From: Richelia sp. CSU_2_1
Lineage (GTDB): Bacteria > Cyanobacteriota > Cyanobacteriia > Cyanobacteriales > Microcoleaceae
Direction of reading: 5' to 3'
NCBI GenBank assembly: GCA_012034575.1
Contig: JAAUPF010000054.1
Coordinates: 1-36,663, forward strand
DNA length: 36,663 nt
The notes under the pieces were generated by a model. It saw only the letters and a list, made by a program, of their open reading frames with translations. It had not been told where the DNA came from and ran no database searches. Position numbers and translations under genes: made by a program. This document shows, piece by piece, positions 9,937 through 18,687 of the stretch. Every line of letters begins with the position of its first letter. The stretch's first letter is position 1.

Positions 9937-10601
9937 ATGCCCACCTTGCTGCCAACGGACAAAAAAATAGCTGAAAAAGTACCGCAAAGTATCGATACCG
10001 CTACTTTTGGGCTTGGTTGTTTTTGGTCCCCCGACGCGCAGTTTGGCATTCTCGAAGGTGTCGTGCGGACTCGGGTGGGTTATGCGGGCGCACTACAGAA
10101 AATCCCAATTATTATTATATTGGAAATCATATTGAAGTAGTGCAAATAGATTTCGATCGCGCTGGCATTTCTTATGTCGAATTGCTAAATATTTTCTGGA
10201 GGAGTCACAATCCCCGACAGTTACCTACTTGGTCTCGGCAATATATGGATGCGGTTTTTTACTGCGGTGAAGAACAGGCAGAATTGGCTCGATCGAAACT
10301 CAATTCCGAACAAGCAGTCGGAGGCGAAATCTATACTTTAGTGGAACCGCTGACCGCGTTTTACTTGGCAGAAGATTACCATCAAAAATATTATTTGCGC
10401 CAAGAAACAGAATTGATGAAAGAGTTCGATCGAATGTACGATCGCGCTCAATTTATAAACTCCACTGTAGCAGCAAAAGTCAACGGTTACGTTGCCGGCT
10501 GCGGTAGTTTGCCAGCATTAAAAGCAGAAATTAAAGAATTTGGTTTATCCGCAGCGGGATGCGAAAAATTGGAGAAACTTGTGTCTAGAAACAGGCGTTA
10601 A
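9937..10601 (+). pseudogene. msrA: Peptide-methionine (S)-S-oxide reductase, frame-interrupted
   Basis: MsrA repairs methionine-S-sulfoxide in proteins in the cytosol. The N-terminal part (from ATG 9937) holds the active-site motif GCFW with Cys28, followed by a VVRTRVGYAG stretch. Translation then leaves frame near 10085-10090. The next frame continues the family sequence with TTENPNYYYIGNHIEVVQID, later FYCGEEQ and AEDYHQKYY. Inserting one G after GCGGGC gives GYAGGTTENP and one protein of about 221 residues. Cysteines near the C-terminus (AGCGS, AAGCE) could be resolving residues. The gene is otherwise complete, so a sequencing deletion is as likely as real inactivation. Confidence 0.85.
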
Positions 10602-10698
10602 TAGCTGGTAAAAGTATAGTCATCTACATGACATGGGAGGCGTAAAGACCCTCCCCACTTTGTCCTGAGCATCGAGCGTGTCTTTACACCTGAGAGTG

Positions 10699-11498
10699 TC
10701 ATTCGTTCGCAGTCAGGACTTCTTTCCTCGACTGTGGCAACAAATCTAATTTCAACTCATTCATCTTTCTGCTGCGGTGATAGTCGCCGCGAGAGAGATG
10801 TTTTTCCAGCCAAACATACAGTACAATAAATAGATACCGGCTCCCCATCTCTTTAATTTTTAACTTGGAAATACCAGCAGTTCGATTGTACCACCTCAGC
10901 GGAATCACCGCATAGGAAAAACCCCGGACAATTGATTTCAAAGGTAATTCAACAGTCAAATTAAATGATGGCTCAAAATCGGCTGCACTCCATCAATTAC
11001 TTCTTTGCGGTAGATTTTAAAAGCATTGGTGACATCGTTGTAGCGCAAACCAAAAATAGTTTTGACAAACCAATTTGCCAAGCGGTTAATTGCTAATTTG
11101 TGAATGGGATAATCAACTACAAAACCGCCTTTAATAAATCGGGAACCAAAAACGCAGTCGTATCCTTCTTGCAATTTGCGGTATCCTGCAACTAGGTCGA
11201 GAGGATCGTCGGAAGCATCAGCCATGACAATCGCCGCAGCATCGCCATCAAATTCCGCCAATCCCCGGCGCACCGCAAATCCGAAACCGTTGGGCGGCTG
11301 ATTGTTGACGTATCTAACTGTGGGAAATTCCTGCGATAATTCCTGACAAATTTCCACAGTTCGATCGACACTGTTGTCATTGACAATTAAAATTTCGTGC
11401 GGAATCTCTTCTAAATCGAGCCTGCGGACGATCGCCCGTACTGTACCGTACAAACAGCCCTCTTCGTTGTGAGCTGGTATAATAACAGAAATTTTCAC
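10699..11498 (-). pseudogene. GT2 glycosyltransferase (polyprenyl-phosphate sugar synthase type), frame-interrupted
   Basis: The N-terminal 180 residues show the family-2 glycosyltransferase fold of the DPM1 type: ISVIIPAHNEE, a VNDNSVDRT block and the acidic MADASDDP region. These enzymes move a sugar from a nucleotide donor to a polyprenyl phosphate at the membrane. The frame breaks at about 10963-10965. Adding one T to the TTT run turns SHHLI-stop into SHHFNLTVELPLKSIVRGFS and joins it to the next frame, giving about 266 residues with the usual RTAGISKLKIKEMG tail. The start ATG overlaps the stop of the upstream 621-aa membrane protein gene by four bases, so the two are translationally coupled and probably share one glycan pathway. 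Confidence 0.82.
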
Positions 11499-13360
11499 TC
11501 CTCATCCTCCACTGTTACCTGAGCGCTACCGCGCAACTTGACAAACTGGTTGTTCACAGGATTATACACCCAAGCTTTGATTTCTGTCGGGCCGATCGGC
11601 AAATTATTAGCAGGCAAATCGACAGCCCACCTCGCATTGTTGGAGGACTCGGATTTTAATGTTTTAGCAATATCGGGACTGTCCAAATTGATATAAGCGT
11701 TAGCAAAAAAAGATTGTTTGTCTCCGACAGATAGCAGTACAACACTCGGCTGCGGCAAATTTCCCGGCAAAACGGCCCAGCCGGCAACTTTAAAAGTAGC
11801 ATTTTTCTTGACAGTCAATGAGCGTTTGCCTGTTTCAGGTCGATCTAAATATCCGTAAACTTGTTCTGCACCAACAGCAAACTCTACTTTTTTGGCGAAA
11901 TTTCTCCAGCCTATTTTGTCAATAATTGCCGCACCTTCTCTCACCAACCAAGTTTTTTTACTCAGCACTTTCAAACAGCTTTCCGGCGATTTATCAAAAA
12001 AATCTGAAGTTTCAAGATAGTTAATTAATTGCAAGCAATCCCGTCCGCCTTGCTTGTAAATAAAGGCCGATCGAGCTTGGCCGATCGCCTGCTGGGAGTT
12101 AACAATAATTGCTGCAATTAACAGTCCGGCAACTCCCCAATAGATGAATTTACAATTGCGTTTTAAAGTTGCTTTTTGCTCGCGAACAAACAATTGTCCG
12201 AGTTGGAGGGAAGCGATTAACAGCAAAATCGAATTAGTTGTATATCGCGACGATTCGATCGCCTGAATCGACCCGAATTCAGCCCGACCAACCGTAATAA
12301 ATAAAGCAGATAAAACTGCAAACAAGCCTACTGACAGCCAAGGGACAGCCATGTCTGTAATTGCGAGAGATGAATTTTTTGCCATCTCTGAAAATTGCCT
12401 TGCTTCACTCGCCGTAACGGGTGGTGACAATCGATCGCTTTCCGTTATAGCGGGGGAAGAAGAAGAGATCGCATTATCTGAAGATTGGGACGCAGAACGA
12501 AAAATGACAGAGGCAAAATACAGTGCCAAAAATCCAAAAATCGCCAATATTACCAATCCTGTAAATGCCGCAAATCCGGGCGATCGAACTATTGGCGAAC
12601 CCAACAAGCTCAAAAAGTAATCTATTACTACAAGCGGTTTATTCAATAATCCAATAATATTTGTTTTCCGACTGGGATGATAATCAATAAAATAGACAGC
12701 ACAAGTTACTAAAAATAGCAACATCCATAACATCAATTTTTTTCTTTTTTGCACTGCATTTCCCTCCACAGCCACCACAGCCGGAATTGCAGCCAACCAA
12801 GACAGCAAGCCTTGAGCCAGGGAAAAACTAGCAATAAAGCAGAACGCGGCCGCCATAGATATTCTGATATATGGCAATAATTTGCGATGCGCAATCAGTA
12901 CGTAAACTGCCGCTACCAAACAGAGATTTACTAGAAACCACGCCAATTGAAATCCCCAAAGCCAGTTTTCCTGCTGCACCAAATAAAAAAGTAAAATACA
13001 AGTTAAAATATTAGCTGCGTGAAACAAAATATCGGTGTTTTTAACTTGAATTGCCGATAATTTATACAGCGCGATCGAAGTTAGCAACGCCAAACCCACG
13101 CTCAAATACAACTGATAATTAATCTGCCATCGGGAAGCAAAAGCCAGCACCGCAATAATGATTTTGGGAAACACGATGCGGTGGTTGCTGTGCAAAGCCC
13201 AAAAATCCTTAAAACTGGCATTTCCGGCAGCGATTTTATCAAAAAAACTCGCTAACCTCCACTCGTCATCAACGGGAACGTTAACGCTAAAATTTGCGAC
13301 AAATCCGATGAGCAAGACAACTGGAATCAGATATAATATAAATAAGGTATTTTTTTTCAT
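11495..13360 (-). CDS. Polytopic membrane protein, GT-C-like, partner of the GT2
   Basis: A 621-residue protein with about 10-12 hydrophobic segments over residues 1-430 and a soluble C-terminal domain (about 470-621) rich in beta-type sequence. A polar, Ser-rich loop (around residues 290-340) carries a repeat-like insertion. The pattern resembles membrane glycosyltransferases that use polyprenyl-phosphate sugars, and the four-base overlap with the GT2 gene supports this. However, I recognise no firm GT-C signature, so the function is inferred from context. It may glycosylate a lipid or surface polymer. It starts with ATG at 13360. Confidence 0.7.
   Translation of the reverse strand: MKKNTLFILYLIPVVLLIGFVANFSVNVPVDDEWRLASFFDKIAAGNASFKDFWALHSNHRIVFPKIIIAVLAFASRWQINYQLYLSVGLALLTSIALYKLSAIQVKNTDILFHAANILTCILLFYLVQQENWLWGFQLAWFLVNLCLVAAVYVLIAHRKLLPYIRISMAAAFCFIASFSLAQGLLSWLAAIPAVVAVEGNAVQKRKKLMLWMLLFLVTCAVYFIDYHPSRKTNIIGLLNKPLVVIDYFLSLLGSPIVRSPGFAAFTGLVILAIFGFLALYFASVIFRSASQSSDNAISSSSPAITESDRLSPPVTASEARQFSEMAKNSSLAITDMAVPWLSVGLFAVLSALFITVGRAEFGSIQAIESSRYTTNSILLLIASLQLGQLFVREQKATLKRNCKFIYWGVAGLLIAAIIVNSQQAIGQARSAFIYKQGGRDCLQLINYLETSDFFDKSPESCLKVLSKKTWLVREGAAIIDKIGWRNFAKKVEFAVGAEQVYGYLDRPETGKRSLTVKKNATFKVAGWAVLPGNLPQPSVVLLSVGDKQSFFANAYINLDSPDIAKTLKSESSNNARWAVDLPANNLPIGPTEIKAWVYNPVNNQFVKLRGSAQVTVEDEE
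12357..12418. repeat. Palindromic repeat-like segment inside the membrane-protein gene
   Basis: GTAATTGCGAG (12357-12367) and CTCGCCGTAAC near 12408-12418 are imperfect inverted arms, with inner AGATG/CATCT complementarity. The outer arms resemble the widespread GTCATTGCGAG small palindromic repeat. Within the gene it is translated in the polar loop as SEARQFSEMAKNSSLAIT without breaking the frame. Confidence 0.45.
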
Positions 13361-13490
13361 ATCAGCGCGATCGAACCGATTGCCGGCATAACTATTTTAG
13401 ATCGAACCGGGCTAAAAATTCTATTCGATCGAGCTTAGGATTGAGGCGAGCTTACGATCTCTTTGAGGTATATTGAAATTTTACATGGGT

Positions 13491-13546
13491 GGGGCGGGTT
13501 TACGAGGTTATCGGTTTTATACCGATATTGTTGGCGAACCCGCCCC
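13491..13546. repeat. Dispersed palindromic repeat, second copy (GGGGCGGGTT family)
   Basis: GGGGCGGGTT (13491-13500) pairs perfectly with AACCCGCCCC (13537-13546). The loop contains a further inverted pair (ATCGGT...ACCGAT), so a cruciform or branched hairpin is possible. It lies between the membrane-protein gene and the CHAD gene. Confidence 0.75.
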
Positions 13547-13575
13547 TACAATCCTGCAATAATTATATCTTTCAC

Positions 13576-14586
13576 CTAAGATTGGGCCAACGCAGCATCT
13601 CCATTTGTTTCAGCTTTAACAGCAGGTCTAATTAAGGTCGATCGAAAATTTTGTCGCACTTCGGAACTCAAATACCTCCGCTGCAAAACCTGCCATTTTT
13701 GCCAGCCTGCATAGCGGCTTGCTGCTAAACTTTTCTCAAATTCCGGCAACTTTTTCTTCAGGTCAAAATCAAAGATATCTCTCAAATACTCTTCTAAAAC
13801 AGCCGTGTCTTGAATATCCCCCAAACATTCTTGAACTGCTTTCACATCCTCCACATAAGCCTCATAGGTATCGCCGTAAAACTCCCCAAACAAATTCATC
13901 AAATAGCGCACCCGCTTGGCTTGCTTCCGCAAATCGTGCAGTATAGTTCCTTCTGCCGCCAATTTTTTTTCAACTTCCTCCGAGTTCAAATTATCTGAAA
14001 CTTTAACTTCCCCATTCTCAACCTCAGCGCCCAACACCCAACCCGGATGCAGGAAAAACTCGCTGACTTGAGGTAGTAGCAAATCCGGCAAAACCTCAGC
14101 AATTGGCAATTGCGATATTGCTCGATACTTGGGTTTTTCCAACCAGTCTGCAAGGCTTTTTTTCAGCAGTTGATAGCTCTTTTGTTCTAAAATAGTTTTC
14201 ACTGCTTTCAAAGCCCGATGTCGCTGTTTTAGCAAATTCAACAAAGCCTTATCCAAAACTTCCTGTTCCTCTTCCGGCAAAGTCGGGTAATAGCGATTTT
14301 GCAAGTTTTCAAGGATTACGTCCAAGTCCCGCAAATTTCCCAAAACCCGCGCAATTTTACCAATTTTGCCTTCTGCAGCTTCTTTGGGCAAATCTAAAAC
14401 TGGCGCAAAACCAGTCGCGGCGGATCGCAAACGCCGCATTCCCACCCGCATTTGATGGAGTTCTTCGGGGTCTTTGTCTTTCAATACCTCAGCTTCGTGT
14501 GCTATAGTTTTGTGAAAATATTTATCGATCGCGACAGAGGCCGCATCTCCGAAAGTCATTACTTTAATTGATGTTTTTGCTTTCAT
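13576..14586 (-). CDS. CHAD-domain protein
   Basis: A 336-residue helical protein of the CHAD family (conserved histidine alpha-helical domain). The signature is seen near residues 40-60 as EELHQMRVGMRRLRSA, with further conserved blocks RVLGNLRDLDVILENL, LHDLRKQAKRVRYLMNLFG and VQECLGDIQD. CHAD domains bind inorganic polyphosphate through basic residues and may locate to polyphosphate granules. No CYTH domain is fused to it here. It starts with ATG at 14586 and is monocistronic. Confidence 0.9.
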   Translation of the reverse strand: MKAKTSIKVMTFGDAASVAIDKYFHKTIAHEAEVLKDKDPEELHQMRVGMRRLRSAATGFAPVLDLPKEAAEGKIGKIARVLGNLRDLDVILENLQNRYYPTLPEEEQEVLDKALLNLLKQRHRALKAVKTILEQKSYQLLKKSLADWLEKPKYRAISQLPIAEVLPDLLLPQVSEFFLHPGWVLGAEVENGEVKVSDNLNSEEVEKKLAAEGTILHDLRKQAKRVRYLMNLFGEFYGDTYEAYVEDVKAVQECLGDIQDTAVLEEYLRDIFDFDLKKKLPEFEKSLAASRYAGWQKWQVLQRRYLSSEVRQNFRSTLIRPAVKAETNGDAALAQS

Positions 14587-14955
14587 GGTGACAGTAGATT
14601 TTCAATTCCCCGATCGACTTCAACTCGGGCTTTGGTTCATTTCTAGTAAAGCATTTTAGTCTAACACTGATTCCGCACGGGAGTGTATTCCTTTCGACTG
14701 AGACTGCAAATGAGCATCAACCGGGCAACCAAATCGAACTCGCAAATCTCCAACCAAAAATCTAAAATCCAAAATCTAAAATCCAAAATAAAAAAATTTC
14801 TCCCCCAATTTTCCCCAAATAAAAATTCGAGATCTTGCTTGCTTTCCCGATGGGTTAACCTAGCTTTCAACCGATATTTATTCGCGAAAAATTGAGAGAG
14901 CGCGCGATCGGGATGATAAGTTTTAAGTGGAATCACCCCCGGATCGATAGGTAAT
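14587..14955. other. Gene-free intergenic region with a short repeat run
   Basis: These 369 bases separate the CHAD gene from petJ. At 14756-14789 the octamer-like units AAAATCTAAAATCC repeat; the same ATCCAAAATCTAAAATC motif occurs beside psbV and psbV2. Nothing else is recognisable, and short open frames here look random. Confidence 0.6.
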
Positions 14956-15297
14956 TTAGCCCTTCCAATCTTTCTCAGATTGTGAAAGCACGTAGGTTGC
15001 CACATCCTCAATTTGTTGGGGGTTCAAGCGGCCGCCAAAAGCAGGCATAGCATTTTTGCCCTTAGTTACCTGAGTGGTGATAGCTTCGATAGAATTCATG
15101 CTGTATTTTTCCAGAGCTGCCTTTTTCAAGGTTTTCTGGGCCATCACGACGTTGCCGCCACCGATGTGACAAGCAGTACAGTTGGCGCTAAAGATTTTAG
15201 CTCCTTTAACGGCATCGCCATCTGCCAAAGCAGGGCGACCGAAGCCGACGGTAAAAATTGCAATCGCTAACAGGGCGATCGATAAGAGTCTTTTCAA
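14956..15297 (-). CDS. petJ: Cytochrome c6
   Basis: Cytochrome c6 is the soluble thylakoid-lumen carrier between cytochrome b6f and photosystem I, an alternative to plastocyanin. The 113-residue precursor has a signal peptide (1-25, ending PALA) and a mature protein starting [11 protein letters not shown]. The heme motif is CTACH (Cys40, Cys43, His44) and the distal ligand is Met84 in AMPAFGG. The start is TTG at 15297, chosen because AGAGGAGAACTGCG directly upstream gives a strong ribosome-binding site and no ATG leaves the signal peptide whole. It lies downstream of psbV and psbV2 on the same strand. Confidence 0.95.
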   Translation of the reverse strand: MKRLLSIALLAIAIFTVGFGRPALADGDAVKGAKIFSANCTACHIGGGNVVMAQKTLKKAALEKYSMNSIEAITTQVTKGKNAMPAFGGRLNPQQIEDVATYVLSQSEKDWKG

Positions 15298-15422
15298 CGC
15301 AGTTCTCCTCTGTTGAAAACCAAACAGTGTTTTTTTGATATTTTAGCGATTCGATCGAGTACAAACACGCAACAGCGATCGCGAGCTGCTCAGTAATTTA
15401 CCATTTTTTGAGCAACAGCGAT

Positions 15423-15923
15423 TCAACTCTCAAAATTCTCCACTCCCCACCCCGGTGCGTACTGAGCGGCCCGAAGCACAAAAGCAGCTAATTTTTCGAC
15501 TTCAGGCTGCTTCAGCCAACTTTCCGGCACCTGGCGGCACCAAAAAGTTTCCTCGCTACCGTCGTAAGTCATCGGTTCCCTCAGATACGCCACCAAACTG
15601 TTGATGTCGCTGCGGGGAGGCGTTGCCCCCTTGAGGGCCGCTAAAGACAGAGGGACAGTCGGATCGGGCAAAGTAGCGCCCCCGACGTGACAGTTGAGGC
15701 AGTTTTGCTCGAACAACTTTTTGCCCGCAGATAAATCTTCAGCAGAAAACAAGCGAGTGTGTCCCTCGGCGTCCAAATCCATTGCAACAGGTTCGCTGCT
15801 GACTTTTAAATACCGAGTTACGTAGGAATCGGCAGCAGCCAATACAGGTTGGGGCGCTAGCAGCACGAGCGGCAAAATCATTAACAGCCCCAACAGAAAG
15901 ACAAAAACACCACGGCGCAGCAT
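15423..15923 (-). CDS. psbV2: Photosystem II-associated cytochrome PsbV2
   Basis: A cytochrome c-550-like protein of 166 residues from ATG 15923. Residues 1-29 form a signal peptide ending in VLA, so it is lumenal. The heme site is CLNCH (Cys75, Cys78, His79). Where PsbV has its second axial His, this protein has Cys129 in ETFWCRQVPE. With cleavage after residue 29 these become about His50 and Cys100, matching the His/Cys ligation reported for Thermosynechococcus PsbV2. The low-potential heme role is not well understood. The order psbV-psbV2-petJ is known from other cyanobacteria. A 130-bp tandem duplication covers its upstream region. Confidence 0.92.
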   Translation of the reverse strand: MLRRGVFVFLLGLLMILPLVLLAPQPVLAAADSYVTRYLKVSSEPVAMDLDAEGHTRLFSAEDLSAGKKLFEQNCLNCHVGGATLPDPTVPLSLAALKGATPPRSDINSLVAYLREPMTYDGSEETFWCRQVPESWLKQPEVEKLAAFVLRAAQYAPGWGVENFES

Positions 15924-15928
15924 GAGGA

Positions 15929-16205
15929 AGTACAACCTTTTGCAATATTAATTTAGTGTGCCATAAATTTTAGATTTCGGATGTTCGATCGAGCCTCCGC
16001 CGGCAACTAAATCTCGCCACCTTTCCTAGCCCAATCCAAAATCCAAAATCTAAAATCTAAAATCGATAGGATGGAGTACAACCTTTTGCAATATTTATTT
16101 TAGCAGGCGATAAATTTTAGATTTCGGATGTTCGATCGAGCCTCAGCCAGCCACTAAATTCCGCCACCTTTCCTAGCCCAATCCAAAATCCAAAATCTAA
16201 AATCT
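15929..16205. repeat. Tandem duplication of about 130 bp between psbV and psbV2
   Basis: Copy A (15929-16058) and copy B (16075-16205) match over nearly their whole length with scattered substitutions. Each starts AGTACAACCTTTTGCAATAT and ends in ATCCAAAATCTAAAATCT. Copy B abuts the psbV stop and copy A abuts the psbV2 start, so any promoter or leader of psbV2 is doubled. Confidence 0.85.
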
Positions 16206-16213
16206 ACGATCGA

Positions 16214-16702
16214 TTAACGAGCGCCTTTACCGCCAGCCCACTGCTTGCCGAGAATTTTCGGCTGCAAGAGAATGTGACCGGCAATTGCATACAAATCATC
16301 TTCCGAAAGATTTCTCATCTCAGGGAAAATATCCGTGCTCTTCATGCTGGGATGCAGTTCGGCAATTTCATCAAACCCGTCATAGGTTGTGGGATTTTTC
16401 ATGTAGTCCACCAGCGATTCGACATTATTCCGGGGTGGGTTTGCCAAAGCTAGAGTTTCAGGACTCAAATTGACGTTGGGGTCAGTTTTTGTCACCCCGG
16501 CATTGTGACATTGAGCGCAAGTCGAGTTGAACTGGCGCTTGCCTTGCTGAACTTGTTTGAGGCTCAGCACCACAGTATCGCCCTTGTCATTTAAAGTCAC
16601 GGTACGAAGCTCTGGACTGAGTTCTACTGCCAGCGCACTGCTGACAAATAATTGAAATGAGAAGAAAACGGCAGTCAGAGCAATGAAATATCTTTTAAGC
16701 AT
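16214..16702 (-). CDS. psbV: Photosystem II cytochrome c-550
   Basis: PsbV is the extrinsic lumenal subunit that stabilises the oxygen-evolving Mn4CaO5 cluster. The 162-residue precursor has a signal peptide (1-25, ending SALA) and a 137-residue mature chain starting VELSPELRTV. Heme binding is by CAQCH (mature Cys37, Cys40, His41) and the second axial ligand is His92 in AELHPSM, as in the family. The ATG at 16702 is preceded by GGAGAACC, a good ribosome-binding site. It is the first gene of the psbV-psbV2-petJ cluster, with its promoter probably in 16703-16860. Confidence 0.97.
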   Translation of the reverse strand: MLKRYFIALTAVFFSFQLFVSSALAVELSPELRTVTLNDKGDTVVLSLKQVQQGKRQFNSTCAQCHNAGVTKTDPNVNLSPETLALANPPRNNVESLVDYMKNPTTYDGFDEIAELHPSMKSTDIFPEMRNLSEDDLYAIAGHILLQPKILGKQWAGGKGAR

Positions 16703-16864
16703 GGTTCTCCAAAAAAAAAGGCAAGTTATGAAATGCTCTTTGGCAGAGCAGACGATCGACTATTTGTTGGCAAATTGTTGGCAAAAAATTCGCAGACTTA
16801 CTTGTTGAGCCAGGGAAAACTCATGCAGCCCTATTTTGGAAATTAGGGGAATTTTTATCTAATT

Positions 16865-17056
16865 CTAATCTGCAAGAAGTTTTGATTTTTGCCGTTTTTC
16901 CAGAGCTAGCATAATTGCTTTAACATCTTCCAAAGCCAAGCGGGTTTGTGGGTGTTTGTAGGCAATTTCTAACTCGTCACACAAACGCAGTACGTCTTCT
17001 ACAGGGACGTTGAAGTCTTCAGCTATTTCTGCTGGAGACAGGTCTGCAAAACCCAT
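16865..17056 (-). CDS. Small conserved-type hypothetical protein (HTH-like)
   Basis: A 63-residue acidic protein beginning MGFADLSPAEIAEDFNVPVE. The pattern of an S-P-A-E-I-A-E helix, a turn and a V-E-D-V-L-R-L helix resembles a small helix-turn-helix unit; a charged C-terminal helix follows. I do not recognise a named family. It lies upstream of psbV on the same strand, 162 bases away, and may be separately transcribed. Confidence 0.6.
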   Translation of the reverse strand: MGFADLSPAEIAEDFNVPVEDVLRLCDELEIAYKHPQTRLALEDVKAIMLALEKRQKSKLLAD

Positions 17057-17309
17057 AATTTTTAGGTTGCTGACAGGTCAAATTTTAGCCAACAGCAGTT
17101 GGCTTTAAGTCGGACAATTTAACAAATCGCTGTTGGTTGGTTCTGAGATTTTGTTTCTCAGAGTTCCCCAACCGCTGGCTGCTGCTAGGCATTTTTGCCC
17201 AGCTCAACTTTGCAGCCGCTAAACTGCCAGTTAATATCATCCCATTGCGGCGTACTTATTACCAACTAGCTCGCGATCGCTCTGGCAAGAAAAAACCCGA
17301 TCCCCGTCC

Positions 17310-18266
17310 CTAGGGCAAAATTTTGAGGGCGTGAGCCTGGGGCGGTAGCGCGACGTGTCCGTCCCCCGGATCGAAATGTTCCTGCTGCGATTCTGCTGCT
17401 AAAAATGGTTGGGGCTGGTGGAGCCGAATTAGCTGGGCGAGAGTTTTCTTTAACTGAGTGCGGGGGACGATCAGATCTACAAAACCGTGAGCGAAGGAAT
17501 ATTCGGAAGTTTGGAAGTTATCCGGCAGCTTTTCCCGCAGAGTTTGCTCGATTACCCGCCCGCCTGTAAAGGCTATGGTCGCTTTTGGCTCTGCAATTAT
17601 AATGTCTCCCAGCATGGCAAAACTCGCGGTGACGCCCCCGGTGGTCGGGTGGGTCAAAATCGGGATGTAAAGCAATCTCGCTTCCCTGTGGCGTTCCAGA
17701 GCCCCGGAAACCTTAGCCATTTGCATCAGGCTGAGCATTCCTTCCTGCATTCTGGCACCGCCGGAGGCGCAGACGACGATCGCGGGCAAACGTTCCTGCG
17801 TCGCGCGTTCGATCAGGCGGGTTAATTTTTCTCCGACAACCGATCCCATGCTACCGCCGATGAACTGAAATTCCATCACTCCCAGGGCGACTCGCAAACC
17901 TTCGAGTTGGCCGATTCCTGTTTCTACAGCGTCTAAGTGACCTGTTTTTTCTTGAAATTCTCGCAGTCGATCGCTGTATTTTTTGCGATCGCGAAATTTC
18001 AGGGGATCGGTAGCGTGGAGTCCTTCATTAATGGGCATCCAGGTATTGGCATCGATCAATTGCTCGATGCGTTCGTCGCTGTAAATTCTGATATGATGCC
18101 CGCATTCCAAGCAAACCATTTGATTTGCTCGCAGGTCTTTGGTATAACTCAGGGCACCGCAGGCCTCACATTTATTCCACAGCCCGTCAGCAATTTCTCG
18201 TTCGGGTCGTTCTTGAGAGTTCGGTACTGATTTTCTTCGATTTGCAAACCAATCAAATAGAGACAT
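17310..18266 (-). CDS. accD: Acetyl-CoA carboxylase carboxyltransferase subunit beta
   Basis: AccD, with AccA, moves the carboxyl group from carboxybiotin to acetyl-CoA to make malonyl-CoA for fatty-acid synthesis. The N-terminus [12 protein letters not shown] is followed by a C4 zinc ribbon (CEAC...CLEC). The crotonase-like domain shows the [16 protein letters not shown] and [11 protein letters not shown] blocks, a [15 protein letters not shown] motif and a REKLPDNFQ helix. The start at ATG 18266 (318 residues) is chosen because the open frame further upstream only translates the TTGGTAA/GTTGACA repeat and has no homology. It is monocistronic or leads no obvious operon. Confidence 0.96.
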   Translation of the reverse strand: MSLFDWFANRRKSVPNSQERPEREIADGLWNKCEACGALSYTKDLRANQMVCLECGHHIRIYSDERIEQLIDANTWMPINEGLHATDPLKFRDRKKYSDRLREFQEKTGHLDAVETGIGQLEGLRVALGVMEFQFIGGSMGSVVGEKLTRLIERATQERLPAIVVCASGGARMQEGMLSLMQMAKVSGALERHREARLLYIPILTHPTTGGVTASFAMLGDIIIAEPKATIAFTGGRVIEQTLREKLPDNFQTSEYSFAHGFVDLIVPRTQLKKTLAQLIRLHQPQPFLAAESQQEHFDPGDGHVALPPQAHALKILP

Positions 18267-18272
18267 TAAAAC

Positions 18273-18333
18273 TTGGTAATTGGTAATTGGTAATTGGTAA
18301 TTGGTAATTGGCAGTTGACAGTTGACAGTTGTC
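18273..18333. repeat. TTGGTAA and GTTGACA tandem repeats
   Basis: Five TTGGTAA units run into three GTTGACA-type units directly upstream of accD. The array lies in its 5' leader, and the accD frame stays open through it by chance. A related run of TTATTAC units lies at about 18378-18402. Confidence 0.85.
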
Positions 18334-18403
18334 ATTTTCACCAACAACTTATTACCTCTGACGTTAGATGAATAACTAATGACTTATTACTTATTACTTA
18401 TTA

Positions 18404-18640
18404 CTAATCGTCAGAGTTGGGCTCCTTTTCAATTGGGCTGATGAGGAGCAATGCAGTTTCCCGATCTTCTGGGAGAACTTGCAAAGCTGTAGCACTGCCC
18501 GCTCCCAGATAAGATGTCACGCCCAAGTCAACAATCCGAGCCTGGATGTGATGAGCAGCAAGGATTTGCTGCATTAATTCGGCTTCCCAGCGAAAGCTAG
18601 TAGTTGTGAGGGTAATCCAAGACACGGACAATCTTACCAA
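18404..18640 (-). CDS. DUF2007-like small protein
   Basis: A 78-residue protein in which residues about 8-70 resemble the DUF2007 putative signal-transducing domain: a WITL strand, a helix with EAELMQQILAAHHIQARIVD, then a short loop and a VLPEDRETALLLI element. The first codon is TTG at 18640; a GTG at 18625 is an alternative. Its function is unknown. It is downstream of pilD on the same strand with a 47-base gap and may be co-transcribed. Confidence 0.65.
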   Translation of the reverse strand: MVRLSVSWITLTTTSFRWEAELMQQILAAHHIQARIVDLGVTSYLGAGSATALQVLPEDRETALLLISPIEKEPNSDD

Positions 18641-18687
18641 TTATTGAGACGATATTGAGCTCGATCGGGCGGCAAAAATCCCAGCCA

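Noticed and set aside
9769..10049. Two overlapping minus-strand frames of 72 and 82 aa
   Set aside because: They overlap msrA and its leader on the other strand and show no domain or ribosome-binding site.
14661..15011. Minus-strand 116-aa frame over the petJ 3' end
   Set aside because: It translates repeat DNA (FWILDFWL-like) and overlaps petJ in another frame.
15924..15935. TTG start for psbV2
   Set aside because: ATG 15923 begins a normal signal peptide (MLRRG), and the upstream codons lie in the duplicated non-coding segment.
18267..18347. Longer accD start
   Set aside because: The extra 27 codons translate only the TTGGTAA/GTTGACA repeat ([12 protein letters not shown]) and are not part of AccD.
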